Of a stretch of 32,535 nucleotides of DNA, positions 8,001 to 20,200 are shown piece by piece (position 1 is the stretch's first letter; every line of letters begins with the position of its first letter). Origin of the DNA: a virus; the IMG/VR virus record IMGVR_UViG_3300030329_003351, positions 1-32,535 of that record. One strand, given 5' to 3'. The notes beneath the pieces are model-generated. The model saw only the letters and a program-made list of their open reading frames with translations, was not told the DNA's origin and did not search any database. The position numbers and the translations under genes are program-made.

Positions 8001-11000
8001 ACTTGAATAAGATGATGCTAAAGCTTGGTTAGTATATGGATTCTCACGGAAAGTTTTTGTAGGAACATTATATGGACCTTCTTTATGATTTAATTGAGCA
8101 ACTCTAAAAAATATTTTAGGAGCACTATCTCTACGTCTTCCACCCAATCCAGTTGCTGTAACTGTTCCATGAACTTGTTCTCCAACTTGGAATGTTCCAG
8201 AGGTCATTGATATTTGAATTAACTTAGGAACACAATACTTAGTTACATTTTGACCATCAAAGAAAGCGTATAATTGTGTTAATGGTTTAACTCTTTTAGC
8301 AATAAATTCAAGATTTCTAGACCTCATAAATGGAACAAGATCTCTACTAACAACCCTATCCCCTACTGATTGTTGATCAAATGTTTCAGTAACAATAGTT
8401 TGCCTTCCAGATCTTGACTCAACTCCATGTCTAGTAGTTTCTCTACTTATTTCTGCAAAATCAGTTATATCCCACCGTCTAAACCACTCAGTTCTCCTAC
8501 GTCGATTATTACTTCTAATCATCCCAAGAAATTCTGGATTACTTTCTTCAGACCATCTACCACTTTCAAAATCACGACTTGTAGTTCCTGTCCAATTAGT
8601 TTCCCATGAATTCCATATAATAGGTCCAATTCCAGTCTGAGGATCAACCCCCTCAGTATCTGCTAAACTATTCAGTGTGGCAGTATAATCACCTTCAGTT
8701 TGAATAATCTTAGCTTCTAATCTTGCAGTATCTATCCAAGTATCGGATGCAGGAGTTAATTCCATAGTTCCTTGCCAGAAACTAATTAAGAAAGGAGTAA
8801 CACTTTCAGATCTAGTTGCAAAATTTTGCTTTAACCATTCAACATCAGTATAATCGAGAGTTATAGCATCACTATTCTTTCTTACATTAATACCTTCAAG
8901 TGTAGAAAATCGCATATCAATTGTAGAATCACGACCCACAACAGGACCAGCAATACAATCAACTGAATTGGTATAATGTCTTGGACGTAATTCTTTATTT
9001 TTTCTATCTATAGAATTGTTAATAGTTCGTTCTTCTTGTGTTATAAAAGATGTGAAATTATCAACAAAAAATCCAGATTTAAATCTATTCAAACCATCTT
9101 GATCAGGAACAAAGAAATTAGCTGTATTAGTTTCTAATAATGAAAGAGTTGTGTAATACTCAAGATTTTTAATTCTAGTGTCTAATTTTTTGATGTCTGA
9201 CATCGTATATCTACGATGATCTAAGAAATTTAAATAAGCATCTTTGGAATCATAAAGATATGGTGGAAGATTGATAGTTGCTATTTCTATTGCATCATCA
9301 ACAGGAACTGGAGACTTAGGGGATTCAGATGGTTCACCAAATTTTATTTGGAAAACACCTAATTTATTTAAGAAAATTCTATCAATACGAGGAAGATAGA
9401 ATGAAAAATCTACAATTATAGATTCATCTGATGCTAAAATATTTGGTACAGAATCTCCAGATCCAGTAAATACCCTTCCAAGAAATTCTAAAGGAGATCT
9501 ATCTCCTTCAGCAACTGATGCAATTGACGAAACTCTTGGTCGAATATCAATAATATCTGTAAGACGGTTACCATTAATTGTTTTAATATCTTCTGAATAA
9601 TTAAATTGGTCATAAGAGTTATTTGTGACAATATCTCCCGTGTCATTAGAATCAAACGATGCACTTTGATAATAAATTTTTATTTTTTTGGATGGTGCAT
9701 TAGAATCTGTTTTTCTATTAATTGTTGCATAATTATAAAAAGTTATTTCACCTCCACTATTACAATTATAATTATCCTTTATATCAAAACTAATTGCATC
9801 AATAGTTGAAATAACTGCTTGTGCTCCAGACTCTTGGAAATTTACAGTTTCACCTTCTTTAAATTCATTATCATTTTTATAAACAAAACTAATTTGATTA
9901 TTAGTTAATTTTTCTGCTACAATTGCTACAGATTCACTATTCTGACCTACCATGTGCTCACCAATTATAAGTTCATTAGTGGTAGTAGATTGAGTAACAA
10001 TAGAAGAAAGAGTTACTTTTGGTGCAGAAGGATCACTTGTATCTGCTGATTCAAAAATACCATGAACTCGAATAAGATCAGGAACATTAAGTGATATAAC
10101 ATCATCTTGAACTCTTGTTCCGTATGGATAATTTCCATAAGTCAATCCATCATTTAATGTTGTTGCTCCAATTCCAGATCCTTGTTCTTTTGAATAATTA
10201 ATAACAATAGATTTAACTTTATTGTTTATTTTCTGTTTAGCTTTTGGTTTTGATTTTTTAATAGTAGCAATAAGAGTTGCACCATTATTTGATTGTGATG
10301 GAGTTGTTAAACCACGTATTTGACAAGTGTTACCAGTTCCAAAATCAAATTGATCAGCAGTCAAGTCATAAGTAGTTCCATCAGCACCAATTAAAGAATA
10401 TCTTTTAGGTGTAAATGGTTGAAAAGTTTCATCAGTACCTAAAGTTGGTAATGGAGTGTTTAATTGACCATTGCTAATAGATACAGAAAATGTTTTTCTT
10501 ATAACAATACTAGCAGAAGTTAAATCAACATCTGAAATATTGCTCTTAGGAAGAAGAGTATATAAAGTATTATCGGATGAAACATCTAATATACTTGACA
10601 TAATTTTTAAATCACTAACATCCTTAACAGATGTTTTAGGAAGAGTTCCATCAACTATTCCAGTAACAGTTGTAACTCCAGTAACATTAATATGAGAAGA
10701 TCCAACACTCACAACTCGAGCCATTACAGGATCTTCAGAAACACTAAGATCTGTATACTGAATTAAATTACCAACAGTTGTAATGCCAGGGAAATTTGGG
10801 TTAGAACTCTTAATAACTGATTGATTATTTGCAAAAGTAACTACACCTACTGTTGCTACTCCTACAGGAAATAATAGTGAAGGAATTATATTAGCATTAA
10901 ATGTATTAATACCAACTAAACCATCATCAGTTCCATATACTGATTTCACATCAGATACAGAATATTCAGTAATACCTACAGCAACTCTTCCATTATTAAC

Positions 11001-12656
11001 ACCATTAATTATAAGTTGCTCATTTTTAATAAAGTTGCCAGTTTTTTCATAAACAGTTAATCCCAATCCAGCCGTAACTGATCCTTGTAGGAATGCTTTT
11101 GCTCCACTTCTTTTTCCTTCAATAATAGCAGGAACTGATACTGTTATTGGATTATTTACTTTTAATTCAGTAAATGTTTGTACATCATATAAAGCAAGTT
11201 CCCATTCATCTAAATTTGAATTAGTTGAACTATAACTTTGAGATTCCAATCTAAAATCATAAACTCTAGCATATCCTATTTCATTTCCAGCAGCATTTTC
11301 TTGATTGGCTCCTTGTCTTTGACTCCTCAAACTTAAAACATATGTACTACCAATACCTACAGTAGGAGTTCTATAAACACTATTTAATTTATAAGTTGGA
11401 CCTGTATTATAAATTATTGAATTATTTTCTATAAGTTTTGTATCCCTTGTTTTAGGAGCATCGATAAATGTTGGATCCAACATTTCAATTTCATATCCTT
11501 TTACATATGCTTTTCCTGGGGAAACTTTATATAAAGCTAAGTCTTCAGAAGGAGTTCCTCCACTAGGTGTAAATTGACCAGCTTGAAAAATACCCCTATT
11601 TCCAATATTATTATTTAAAGAATTAAAAACAGTAATATCAAATGGTTTTATATCATAATTACCACTCTCATCAAATGTTCTTCTTGCAAGAGTATCTGTC
11701 AAATCTATTGAACCTGCTCCTCCACCACCAGCAATTATTAATCCAGTATTCCCTATTGAACCTGGTGCAGATCCTGATCCAGCACCTTTAGTAGTTCTTA
11801 ATGTACCATCATTAACGGTTCCTAGTTCTACAAAACTAGTATCATCAAAATCATCTAAAGATTTTTTAAATAGACTTAATGAAATTTTTAATCTATCAGC
11901 ACCTGGTGCAGCATAATTATTATATCCCTGAGAATTATCATTTAAACTTTCATCAATATCAGCATTGATTATTTCTTCATTAACAAATAAACCAATTCTA
12001 TAATTAGGTGCTGTTCCATATTGATCAAGAATAAGAGTTTCCTCTTGTACTCCTGCAAATTGACCATGTACAAAATATACACCTTCTTGAATCTGGAAAG
12101 AAGATCCAGTTATAGCAGCACTATTACTTAACGTAACACCAAAAGGAGCACCTGGAGCAATTGTTGTATTTCCTAATAATCCAGATACAATTGTAGTATT
12201 GCAAGTTAATTCTTCTCCATCAAAAAATTCTTGAGTAGAATTATTGGTTGTACTGGAATTTAAATAGTTAATATAAACAGTAAGTTGACCACGTTCAGAT
12301 TCTTCAGGTAATAAAAAATTATCAACAATAGCACTTACACCAGATCTTTGTCCTATAATTTTTGTACCAATTAATTGGTCAACATATGCAGATACAGGAA
12401 CACCTTGGTAATTATTTTGTATTTGAACACCAAAATAATTTCTATTATATCCAGTATTTCCAGGAATTACTTTAGCACCTTCTTTAAAAAAGTGCTGACC
12501 AAACTTTTCAATTTGATTTTGTAGTATAGATTGAAGAGTCGTTATTTCTCTTGCCTGAACAGGAAATCCTGGTTTAAATAAAACACGATAAAAATCATTC
12601 GATGAATCATAATCATCAAAATATGGTGCTACATTTAAATTTGTCTGCTGTGGCAT
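5046..12656 (-). CDS. giant DUF4815-type virion structural protein (gp9-gp12 position)
   Basis: This is a single 2,536-residue frame between gp8 and the neck genes, where T4 has gp9, gp10, gp11, gp12 and wac. The N-terminal ~500 residues (NVAPYFDDYDSSNDFYRVLF, then KPGFPVQAREITTLQSILQN, and later SPGKAYVKGYEIE) match DUF4815, a family of phage baseplate/fibre proteins. The middle contains long beta-rich stretches and an Arg-rich segment near residue 1380 (SNNRRRRTEWFRRW). The repeats GIGYTP and GSGYQ lie near residues 1940-2000. An EIIKYNNV/RGDDQ module lies near 2170. The C-terminal ~170 residues (from SPVIDAQRISTILVSNRV to VPRIKDLRVMALA) look like a folded receptor- or baseplate-attached domain conserved in cyanophage structural proteins. 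Likely a peripheral baseplate or fibre component; which T4 protein it replaces cannot be told from sequence alone. Confidence 0.88.
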   Translation of the reverse strand: MPQQTNLNVAPYFDDYDSSNDFYRVLFKPGFPVQAREITTLQSILQNQIEKFGQHFFKEGAKVIPGNTGYNRNYFGVQIQNNYQGVPVSAYVDQLIGTKIIGQRSGVSAIVDNFLLPEESERGQLTVYINYLNSSTTNNSTQEFFDGEELTCNTTIVSGLLGNTTIAPGAPFGVTLSNSAAITGSSFQIQEGVYFVHGQFAGVQEETLILDQYGTAPNYRIGLFVNEEIINADIDESLNDNSQGYNNYAAPGADRLKISLSLFKKSLDDFDDTSFVELGTVNDGTLRTTKGAGSGSAPGSIGNTGLIIAGGGGAGSIDLTDTLARRTFDESGNYDIKPFDITVFNSLNNNIGNRGIFQAGQFTPSGGTPSEDLALYKVSPGKAYVKGYEIEMLDPTFIDAPKTRDTKLIENNSIIYNTGPTYKLNSVYRTPTVGIGSTYVLSLRSQRQGANQENAAGNEIGYARVYDFRLESQSYSSTNSNLDEWELALYDVQTFTELKVNNPITVSVPAIIEGKRSGAKAFLQGSVTAGLGLTVYEKTGNFIKNEQLIINGVNNGRVAVGITEYSVSDVKSVYGTDDGLVGINTFNANIIPSLLFPVGVATVGVVTFANNQSVIKSSNPNFPGITTVGNLIQYTDLSVSEDPVMARVVSVGSSHINVTGVTTVTGIVDGTLPKTSVKDVSDLKIMSSILDVSSDNTLYTLLPKSNISDVDLTSASIVIRKTFSVSISNGQLNTPLPTLGTDETFQPFTPKRYSLIGADGTTYDLTADQFDFGTGNTCQIRGLTTPSQSNNGATLIATIKKSKPKAKQKINNKVKSIVINYSKEQGSGIGATTLNDGLTYGNYPYGTRVQDDVISLNVPDLIRVHGIFESADTSDPSAPKVTLSSIVTQSTTTNELIIGEHMVGQNSESVAIVAEKLTNNQISFVYKNDNEFKEGETVNFQESGAQAVISTIDAISFDIKDNYNCNSGGEITFYNYATINRKTDSNAPSKKIKIYYQSASFDSNDTGDIVTNNSYDQFNYSEDIKTINGNRLTDIIDIRPRVSSIASVAEGDRSPLEFLGRVFTGSGDSVPNILASDESIIVDFSFYLPRIDRIFLNKLGVFQIKFGEPSESPKSPVPVDDAIEIATINLPPYLYDSKDAYLNFLDHRRYTMSDIKKLDTRIKNLEYYTTLSLLETNTANFFVPDQDGLNRFKSGFFVDNFTSFITQEERTINNSIDRKNKELRPRHYTNSVDCIAGPVVGRDSTIDMRFSTLEGINVRKNSDAITLDYTDVEWLKQNFATRSESVTPFLISFWQGTMELTPASDTWIDTARLEAKIIQTEGDYTATLNSLADTEGVDPQTGIGPIIWNSWETNWTGTTSRDFESGRWSEESNPEFLGMIRSNNRRRRTEWFRRWDITDFAEISRETTRHGVESRSGRQTIVTETFDQQSVGDRVVSRDLVPFMRSRNLEFIAKRVKPLTQLYAFFDGQNVTKYCVPKLIQISMTSGTFQVGEQVHGTVTATGLGGRRRDSAPKIFFRVAQLNHKEGPYNVPTKTFRENPYTNQALASSYSSTSDLINVDTFSLSNEVEGSYYGYIEEGMVIHGHTSGARATITSVKLVSDVSAFCAGSFFIPNPNNINFPQFETGTKLFTLTNDPENDPNTATTLADESFTSSGTLETVQENILSIRNARVEQRSEFQERNVSESLGTTVIGTEVVGTRTEDRLWFTNGWGDPLAQSFQVEDGGGVFLTKCDLFFRTKDDTDIPCIVQLRTMSNGYPTQHVLPFSEIVLDPADISTSADGSVATTVVFKSPIYVEGGNMDYAIALLSNSTKYSVYISRIGETDLLTDTYISNQPYLGSLFKSQNASTWEPSQWEDLKFTLYRAEFETAGSVDFYSPELTEGNNQIPTLLPNSLILGSRKIRVGLGTTVGDSYVEGNTFSQDGTNATGNLVGAGGSATGTLSIANVGIGYTPLDGNLTFSNVNLVTVTGNGKGAVGNVYIENGVVGACTITSGGSGYQVGDVVGITTIGLSTGGSGTVGVNGRFSITGIGMTNELILDNVQGNFVTGAGKTMRYTNSAGVTTELNFSHGGNVTISSVDVESDGLHFQVNHKNHGMYSTENLVVIKDVETDIKPTKLSLALNVGNEASFSVDDASAFTTFENVGVGTTNAGLVKIGNEIIKYNNVTGNVITIDTRGDDQIDYTVGTPVYKYELGGVSLARINKTHGLSTSTSTASSGSIGFDFYNIKIDQTSKTINGNAFDATDRSTDVGFPKLYFNQTKSCGGYNTKATQNMSFEALNLNVHNLTVTGTTVGAEIRTTSASGISDGQIPYIDQGFESVTIGETNYLTSSRAIYSKVNEDERLDNVEGNKSLQLRVTLGTTDSRLSPVIDAQRISTILVSNRVNNVVTDFATDARVKTLLDDPTACQYVSKEIALENPATSIKILLSGHIHTNANVRAFYAIGDQHSFEPIFTPFPGFNNLNNRGEIINVQDSDGLPDKFVPKNNDYGFLISSNFSDYTYTIDNLPAFRYYRIKLLLTGTSQVYVPRIKDLRVMALA

Positions 12657-12662
12657 GATTTC

Positions 12663-14219
12663 TTAGAACTGCAATACTATTTTAATATCTTCTTTTTGGT
12701 TAACAGACCTAGTTATAGCTGGTCTATTATCAATAAAAATAATGTTACCACTATGTTTCTTAACTTCTGGATTGGAAACACCATCCGTAAAAGTTTGACC
12801 AAGATAATACGTGATATTATTTATTACAGTAGATATACCTGTAAATCCATTATCAATTTGTAATGTAGACCCAGTTGTAGGAACAATTTCCAAATTACCA
12901 CCAGTTCCAGGAGAACCAGTAAATTGGGTTAAATTGTATCCGTAGGTTGGGTTTGTTTGTGCAGTTCCAACAGTATTAAATCCAGCAAGAGTTCTATCCT
13001 GCCAATATTTTAATACCCCTGTTTTTTCATCATAGTTAATAACTCTTCCTTGAGCAGTTGATCCTGCGGAAATTGTTTGTGTAAAATAACTATCTGCAGT
13101 AAATGTAGCAGAACTGTAACCAGAACCAGCTAATCTTAAAGCATTTGTAGCACTTGCTTTGTCTGCTGATAATAAAGCAGTAGAATCATACTTTTGAGGA
13201 TTTTCTACTAATCCAACTCTTGCTATTTGGTTACCAGTAACAAAATCTGGATTTTCATTATCATTTTCAATTCTAGAATATATGAGAACATTCATTGCTC
13301 CCAATTCTCTATAAATGTCTGATCCATGACCACCTTGAGGTGGAATAATAACATCAAAAGTAGGAATAGTAGTTCCAGTTGGAACACCACCATCTTCTAA
13401 AGCTACACTACCATAAGTGTATCCTGAACCTTGCTTAGAAATTACTATAGTATCAACCTGTTGGTCGTTAGTTGTAGTAATTGTACATTCTGCTCCAGAT
13501 CCATCCCCTTTAATAGGAACTCTTGTATATTCAGTACCTCCAGAAGGTCCTATGGTTTCACCACGATTTGTAATAGTAACTATTTTAATAGAACCGTCTA
13601 CAGCATTATCCCTAACTGCTGCATCATCTACATTTGTTTCCCAATCCAAAGGGACAGGCATAAAATCAGTAGAATCAAATTTAATAATATCAGCAGGTTT
13701 AATTGTATAAAGATACTTCCAAATATAATTATCACCACTACTTCCAGCAACCCTTGGTTCCAAATCAGTGAAAGTTGGTTCATCTAGTGAAGGTCTTCCG
13801 TTAGGGTTATCTGGATCAGTTCCATTTTGAAGACAAATATAAACTCTATAATCAGAGTTTATAACATAAAAAGTTGCAGAATATAAATTCGTTGCACCAG
13901 ATACTGGAGCAGTATTAGATCTACTATAATCTCCTCTATACATGTCATAGGTAGTACCTGATGACCAAACTCTTTTAGTAACAACCTGTCTACAATCACC
14001 TGCACTAACTTTTTTCAGTGCAATCATATTATCCCAATAATCATTCTCTTCGGTAAAATTATCTTTTGGAGAGGGAGGATCAGTATTCCAATCAGTTTGA
14101 ATATCAGTAGGGTTTGGTAACCCGATGAAAGAATAATAGGCGTTAGTAGTAGATGTAACTCCCGCGACAAAATTCTTTGCATTCAACAATCTAATCTGAT
14201 CGGTTATAATTGCAGCCAT
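12663..14219 (-). CDS. gp8: baseplate wedge protein gp8
   Basis: This is a wedge component of the hexagonal baseplate. The N-terminal 200 residues carry the gp8 signature of cyanophages: ITDQIRLLNAKNFVAGV, YSFIGLPNPTDIQTDWN, FYVINSDYRVYICLQNG, and NYIWKYLYTIKPADIIKF. A second conserved stretch near 310-340 reads NVLIYSRIENDNENPD then QIARVGLVENPQ. The protein has 518 residues against 334 in T4. Extra material lies near residues 215-290, where two GxGY-type units occur (VTITNRGE... and ISKQGSGYTYG with DGSGAECTI between them), and near the C terminus. A late-promoter-like AATAAATA precedes the gene in the 32-base gap after the 4,296-residue protein. The following giant gene starts six bases after its stop. 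Confidence 0.93.
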   Translation of the reverse strand: MAAIITDQIRLLNAKNFVAGVTSTTNAYYSFIGLPNPTDIQTDWNTDPPSPKDNFTEENDYWDNMIALKKVSAGDCRQVVTKRVWSSGTTYDMYRGDYSRSNTAPVSGATNLYSATFYVINSDYRVYICLQNGTDPDNPNGRPSLDEPTFTDLEPRVAGSSGDNYIWKYLYTIKPADIIKFDSTDFMPVPLDWETNVDDAAVRDNAVDGSIKIVTITNRGETIGPSGGTEYTRVPIKGDGSGAECTITTTNDQQVDTIVISKQGSGYTYGSVALEDGGVPTGTTIPTFDVIIPPQGGHGSDIYRELGAMNVLIYSRIENDNENPDFVTGNQIARVGLVENPQKYDSTALLSADKASATNALRLAGSGYSSATFTADSYFTQTISAGSTAQGRVINYDEKTGVLKYWQDRTLAGFNTVGTAQTNPTYGYNLTQFTGSPGTGGNLEIVPTTGSTLQIDNGFTGISTVINNITYYLGQTFTDGVSNPEVKKHSGNIIFIDNRPAITRSVNQKEDIKIVLQF

Positions 14220-14236
14220 TGGACAGAGATTTTTTC

Positions 14237-14253
14237 TTTATTTATTAAGGATT
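14237..14253 (-). promoter_or_regulatory. late-promoter-like element before gp8
   Basis: The minus strand reads AATCCTTAATAAATAAA, identical over 17 bases to the element before gp25. AATAAATA differs from the T4 late consensus TATAAATA in one base. The element begins at the stop codon of the upstream giant gene and lies about 20 bases before the gp8 ATG. Confidence 0.6.
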
Positions 14254-17200
14254 AACTTGGGGGTGTATAATATTGCTTATGTTTAAGAGATCTAGATCTT
14301 CTTACAATAGGAGAAGTAGTTATTCCTCCTACACCACCTAATGTATAAGCATCATAAGCATTACTTTCAGATCTTGAAGGAAGCATAATCTTACCCCAAC
14401 TATACGATCCAAAGTAATTTCCAGTTTGAATTCCAACTCCACTAAAACTAGGCCATTGACCAGTCCATGTAAAATTATCACCAATCTTAACGAACACTCT
14501 ATTCATATGAGTGGTTCCTATTCCCACTCCATCAGAGGCAACTCCAGTTGGAGATTGAACTATCTCAAATGTATTTACTTCATAAACATTATTTACAAAG
14601 TCGGTTCCAATTCCAATAGTAGCACCATCTGCGGCCAAAGCACGAATTGATGTAGATGCAGATCCAACATTAGAATCATTAACAATGAAATAATCACCAG
14701 TACTAATTCCGCTAATAGTAACAGCAGTGCCAGTAATATTAGAATTTCTCAAGTCTGAAGAAAGAGGAATATGTAAATCAAATACTAATTGATATCCAGT
14801 TGAAACACCAACAGTAGTAGTTCCAAATCCAACAATAACACCAGAGTCTCCTCCATAACTACCCACAGTATTTTCTTCTTCAGCAAAATCATATACAGGT
14901 GGACTAATAAGAACTGATGGTGGATTAGATGAGGTATATCCAGATCCAACTGCAGTAATTGCAATGCCAGTAATAGTTCCAGCAGCACTAATTATAGGAG
15001 TTCCATATGCTCTAGTAGATGTTGTAACAACACCAGTAGTATTATCACCAATAGAAGTTGATCCAAAACTTACTACTGCGGTGCTGTATCCAATACCACC
15101 AGTAGAAATTGCCACAGAACTAATAGTTCCAAGACCAGATACAATAGCAGTTCCAGCAGCACCAGCTTTTATTTCTTGAGAAATAAATCTAACTTTCTTT
15201 TGGAAATTAAAGTCTGATACTTCAGGAGTAGCATCATCAACTTCATCATAAGGATCAAAGTAAGGTCTTACATTTTCAACATATATTACAGTTGATCCAA
15301 TACCTACAGATTTAATAATAGGAGAATAAGGATTAATTACGGGTTCATAAATTTCCCTATCTTTTCCTACACCTATCTGGTTAATAATTTTATCTTCAGT
15401 TTGCCTAGTCCATTTAATAGGTCTTTCTAAATTAGGATCTGCAGTATTTCCTGGTCCATAATATGGAGGAGTAGAAACACGATCAGTAGAATCTAGACTA
15501 AGTGGAACTCTAATTGATTCAGTCAACCAGAAATCTTGAGATTCTAAATGACCTATTTGTAATTCATCACCAGGTTTAACAGTTTCTAAAACTCTTCTTT
15601 CAACAACATCTTGAGATCCAGTTCCTTTATAGAAGATTATCTGTATACTATCTCCTATTTTAGGTGCTTCGGTGAATGTAATATTACTACCACCTGGGAA
15701 AGTATAACCCTCACCAGGAACTTGAGGAACATCATTAACAAATACTAATAGAAGATCTTGCTCAATAATCTTAGAACCTTTTCTACCTCTAATTGTCAAT
15801 GTTTCGTTATTAAGAGTTAGTGGGAAATCCTTTCTAGTTCCAGTAATAAATTTCTCAACATTATCTACTGTTTCTAGTTCACCAACAGACCAACCAGTAA
15901 ATTCGTCATAGAAACATGGATCAAGAGTGAGTTGGAATTCCTTATATGTCTTAGTTGGATCAGTAGGAATACCAGTAGTACCTCCGATAGGTAAGGTTAA
16001 AATTTCATCATTACCATAACCACTTCCAGTGTTAGTAATTGTGAAACTGATTATACTTGATCCTTGTCCAACAACAACATCAACTATACCACCTGTTCCA
16101 ACTCCAGCAGGACTATCAGAGGAATAAGTTAAAGCAATACCACTATAAGATAATGGACTATCAACAATAACTTTAAGTGGTCTTCTAACAACACCACCTC
16201 TGTTATAAAGGTTGGTTTGTGTAGATATTCCAGCATCAAAGGCAAAAGAGGTTGTATCTATAACACGAGTAACTGGTGTGCTGTCAACAGGGAAATTAGT
16301 AGGTAACTTAATTAACTGAGCAGTACCACCAGATGTATATTGAAGTGCAGTGCTACTTGCACCAACTTGAACAACAAAACGTTTTGTGGTTAATACAGAA
16401 CTAATTCTAGATCCCGTATAATATGGATCCGATGTTCTTGGATATGTAATATTGCTACTACCCTCAGTTATTGCTAATCCTGTTAATATGATATCCTCAT
16501 TAGCAACAAAACCATGATTAGCGGAAGTAGTAACAGTTGCAACACCACTAGTAGCACTATAAACAAAATTAGTTATTGCTTTAGGACTAGAAGATAGATT
16601 TGTAAATGCAATACCAGTTATATCTGCCTCTTCACCCACAGAGAACCCATGAGCACTAGATGTAGTGACTGTAGTTAATCCAGTAACCGTATCATACCCT
16701 ACATTTGATATAAAGAGGGGTATGTTAAACACATATGGATTAGTAATAGCAACACCTGTGATATGTCCATCTCCAGAAATCTGTGCTGTTCCAATTCCAA
16801 TAATACTTGTGCCTGGTATTGTTGAAGTTTGAATAGCAACATTTACAGTGGTTTGAACACCCACTCTATAACCAGAACCTGTATTAGCAATACTTACCGA
16901 TGTTACAGTTCCTGCAGTAGAAACAACTGCTGTTCCACCTGCTGCTACTAGTGGTTGATAACCAAATCCCTCAGTAGAAGATACGGAAACAATCGCACCA
17001 CCTAACGGAAGTGTTCCTACATTAGGATCTGCAGAAACAGAACTACCTGTGCCAGTAAAGGTAATGGTAGTAATACCAGTCGTTGTTTGAGCTAAAGTAT
17101 AGTTATTATCAGCTCCAGGAGTTTGGAATACGTCATTAACAAGAATGATTGCATTATCTGTAGTTAATCCAGATACATTTCCTGCACTAGATTTAAGAGT

Positions 17201-20200
17201 AAAGTTTGCTTGCTGCCCAGTAAATTGATCAGAAAGACTATCAAACACATAATTTCTATAATATGTTTCATAAGGAGTATCTGGAACACCAGACCTCATA
17301 AACATTCTTCCTTCAAAACTCGATCCAGTTGAAATACCAACCCAATCCCTTTCATCAGGTCTATTTGTAGTAGTGCTTAAAGGAACATTACCACTTGGAG
17401 CAGCAACAAAGTTTATAGTATTCTCAACAACATTATAATTACCAACAACTTTAGTAACTACAGTAGCAGTGCTGTATCCAGCAAGAGCTGTTCCCATCCA
17501 AGGTCTTCTAACTTGTATCCTATTAGTCAAACCTATACCAACACCATCTACTCGCATAATCTCATCACCAATCTTAATTAAATCTCCACCAAATATGGAA
17601 GTGATTCCTGCAAGATTAATAAACTCATCTGTAGTAACAACTGATGAAGTTAAGTGAGATGTAACTGCTGTAGAAACTATTGGAGACTGGATTATGTTAT
17701 CAATAGAGACTAATAACTTAGAATTCTGATTAATAGAATTAAATCTATGTGAAGTTCCTATTCCAACACTAGTAATATCAACTACTTCTGGAACTGTCTT
17801 CAGTGCCTTCTCAGCAGTTTCTGCAATCTTAATTGAGTCATCGTCAATCTTAACTGCAAAGAATGTTCCAGGAAGTTTATTAGTTGTGCCAACTCCAACA
17901 AATCCGTTAGTAGTAGCAATACCAACTGCCATTGTCTTACCAGCACCAGCATGATTGTATGTAAGTTGCTCTCCAGTAACAAAGAAGTGGTTAGGTAGAA
18001 TAATAACATCATCATCAACTTTAACAATAGAACTATCTTCACCAACAAATGGTTTTTCAAATATAGTATCTGATCTATGCTTTAATTCAAATTGTCTCTT
18101 AACAGCACGGTCAGTTCCTTCATAATCACCAAATCCAGATTCTATTGCACCATTATCAAAGTCAATTGTGTCTTTAAGATCATCATTAATTCTTAATGCA
18201 TTACTCCATACATTCGTATGAACATCAATACCTGCATTTGGAGTAAAGAGAATAGACATTGTTCCAGCAGATGAAACTCTAGTACCAAATGTTCCTAAAC
18301 CAGCATTACCAGAATAGATATCACCAAATTGAACATCATAACTTTCTTGTGTTTCATCTTCAACAAAATCATTAACAGCAAGAAATTCTGACATCTGATA
18401 TGCCTTATTAGTGCAATCAGTAACTTGAATATAACAATAAGCAGCTTGATAATCAGTTGTATACTCTGCTATAACGTTTTCAACAGGAGATGTTGTAGAT
18501 CCAATACCAGTGCATCTAGATTCAAGAATAGCATGTTTTAATTCTACTGTAGATATTCCACTATATTCAGAAGATGCCATTCCAACTAACATAGTGTTAA
18601 TAGCACCAGTTGTACCAATACCAACACCAGAATTTGGATAGAAATCAAGTTTTAATAAATCATTTTCAATATATCCATGATATGTTCCCATACCAGTACG
18701 AGACACATATCCTTCCGTTATATTCGTTGATAATCGACCATATTCCATTACATCAACAGTTGTTCCATCATGAATAATATTAAATTGATTATATTCAAAT
18801 TCTTCACGATTAATATCGGGATTAATTGATACTATTACATGAGCAGATCTATAAGTGCTTGCAATACCTACAATTGTTGTAGTTCCAATTCCAACTCCAA
18901 TAGCAACACTTTCTGTATCTACAATGGAAGGTCCAACTACAGTACTAGCAGTTCCTAATGCATTATCATCCAAATTAAAGGAAAGACTAGCAATCCAATA
19001 ATCATTAACAGAGAATTTTACAGGATACCATCTCAATTCACCCAAACTACCAGAAATTGCAAAATCAAAATCACCTTGATTATAAACAGTATCTATTTTT
19101 CCATATTGATTAAGATAACCAAAATTATTATCATGAATAATGTCAACAATAGTCAATTGCCTCTGAGCAGTAAATCTCTTGTCTTTCACATAAAGGAAAT
19201 ACTTTAATGCCCTTCTTTCTGCTAAAGTCCAAGAAGCAACTGTCGTAAATCTAGTAGATCTTGGGTTACTATTAAATGTTCCACTAAAGTCATCAATAGA
19301 AACTACTCTATTACCAATAGATTCTTGGAAATCTTTTAAAATTCTACTTGAGAAAGTTATTTCAGTAGAAACAGTATCATCACCAATACTTAAAACATTT
19401 TCTGAAGCAAGATCAAAATCTTCAACAGTATTCATATTAACAGTTGACTGCAACTCGTTAACAACGGTATAAGCAGACAGTTCAGTTGATAAACCAACAA
19501 CTAATGAGTCTTTTTGATCAGGTGTGGATTCTAACTGATAATCACCAAACTTTTTAAATCCTATAGTATGATTTAAAGTAGAAACTGGATCATCCCAAAC
19601 CTCAAAGTCAACTCTAGAACTTAATGAGTATGATAAATTCTGATAATAATCACTATCTTGGAATCTTTGTAAGGTTCTATTAAAGAATCCTGATTCTGTC
19701 TCCCAACCACCTTCCACTCTTGCAGTAGCAGATAATTTAAGATATGAGTCAAATGATTTAATGGATGTAGCAGTTCCCTGAACACCAGAAGCACCACCAA
19801 CTATAATATCACCAACAACAAAATCTTTTTGAGCAGATATTCTTAAAATACCAGTAGATGCATCCCAATATTGAACTTCACCTGTTGTGCTACTAAGAGT
19901 TCCAGTAACAGTTTCGCCAGTAACATAATCATTTGTTTTTGTTAGTTTAACATCAAATCGTGGGAAGTATTTTTGTGGAACTACTCTTCCTGCTGAGTTA
20001 ACAAAATCGTATGTGCCTGGTGTTAATTCAGGTGCTAAATCTCCAAAGAAATCTGTAAGATTATAAGTAATACTTCCAATACCACCTAAATTAGGATCAA
20101 CCTCAGTTAGATTGAAAAGCTTATAATCATATTCTGAAGAGTTATATCCTCTTGCTGTTGTTCCCACACCAACACTAATACCCTCAATATAAACTAAATC

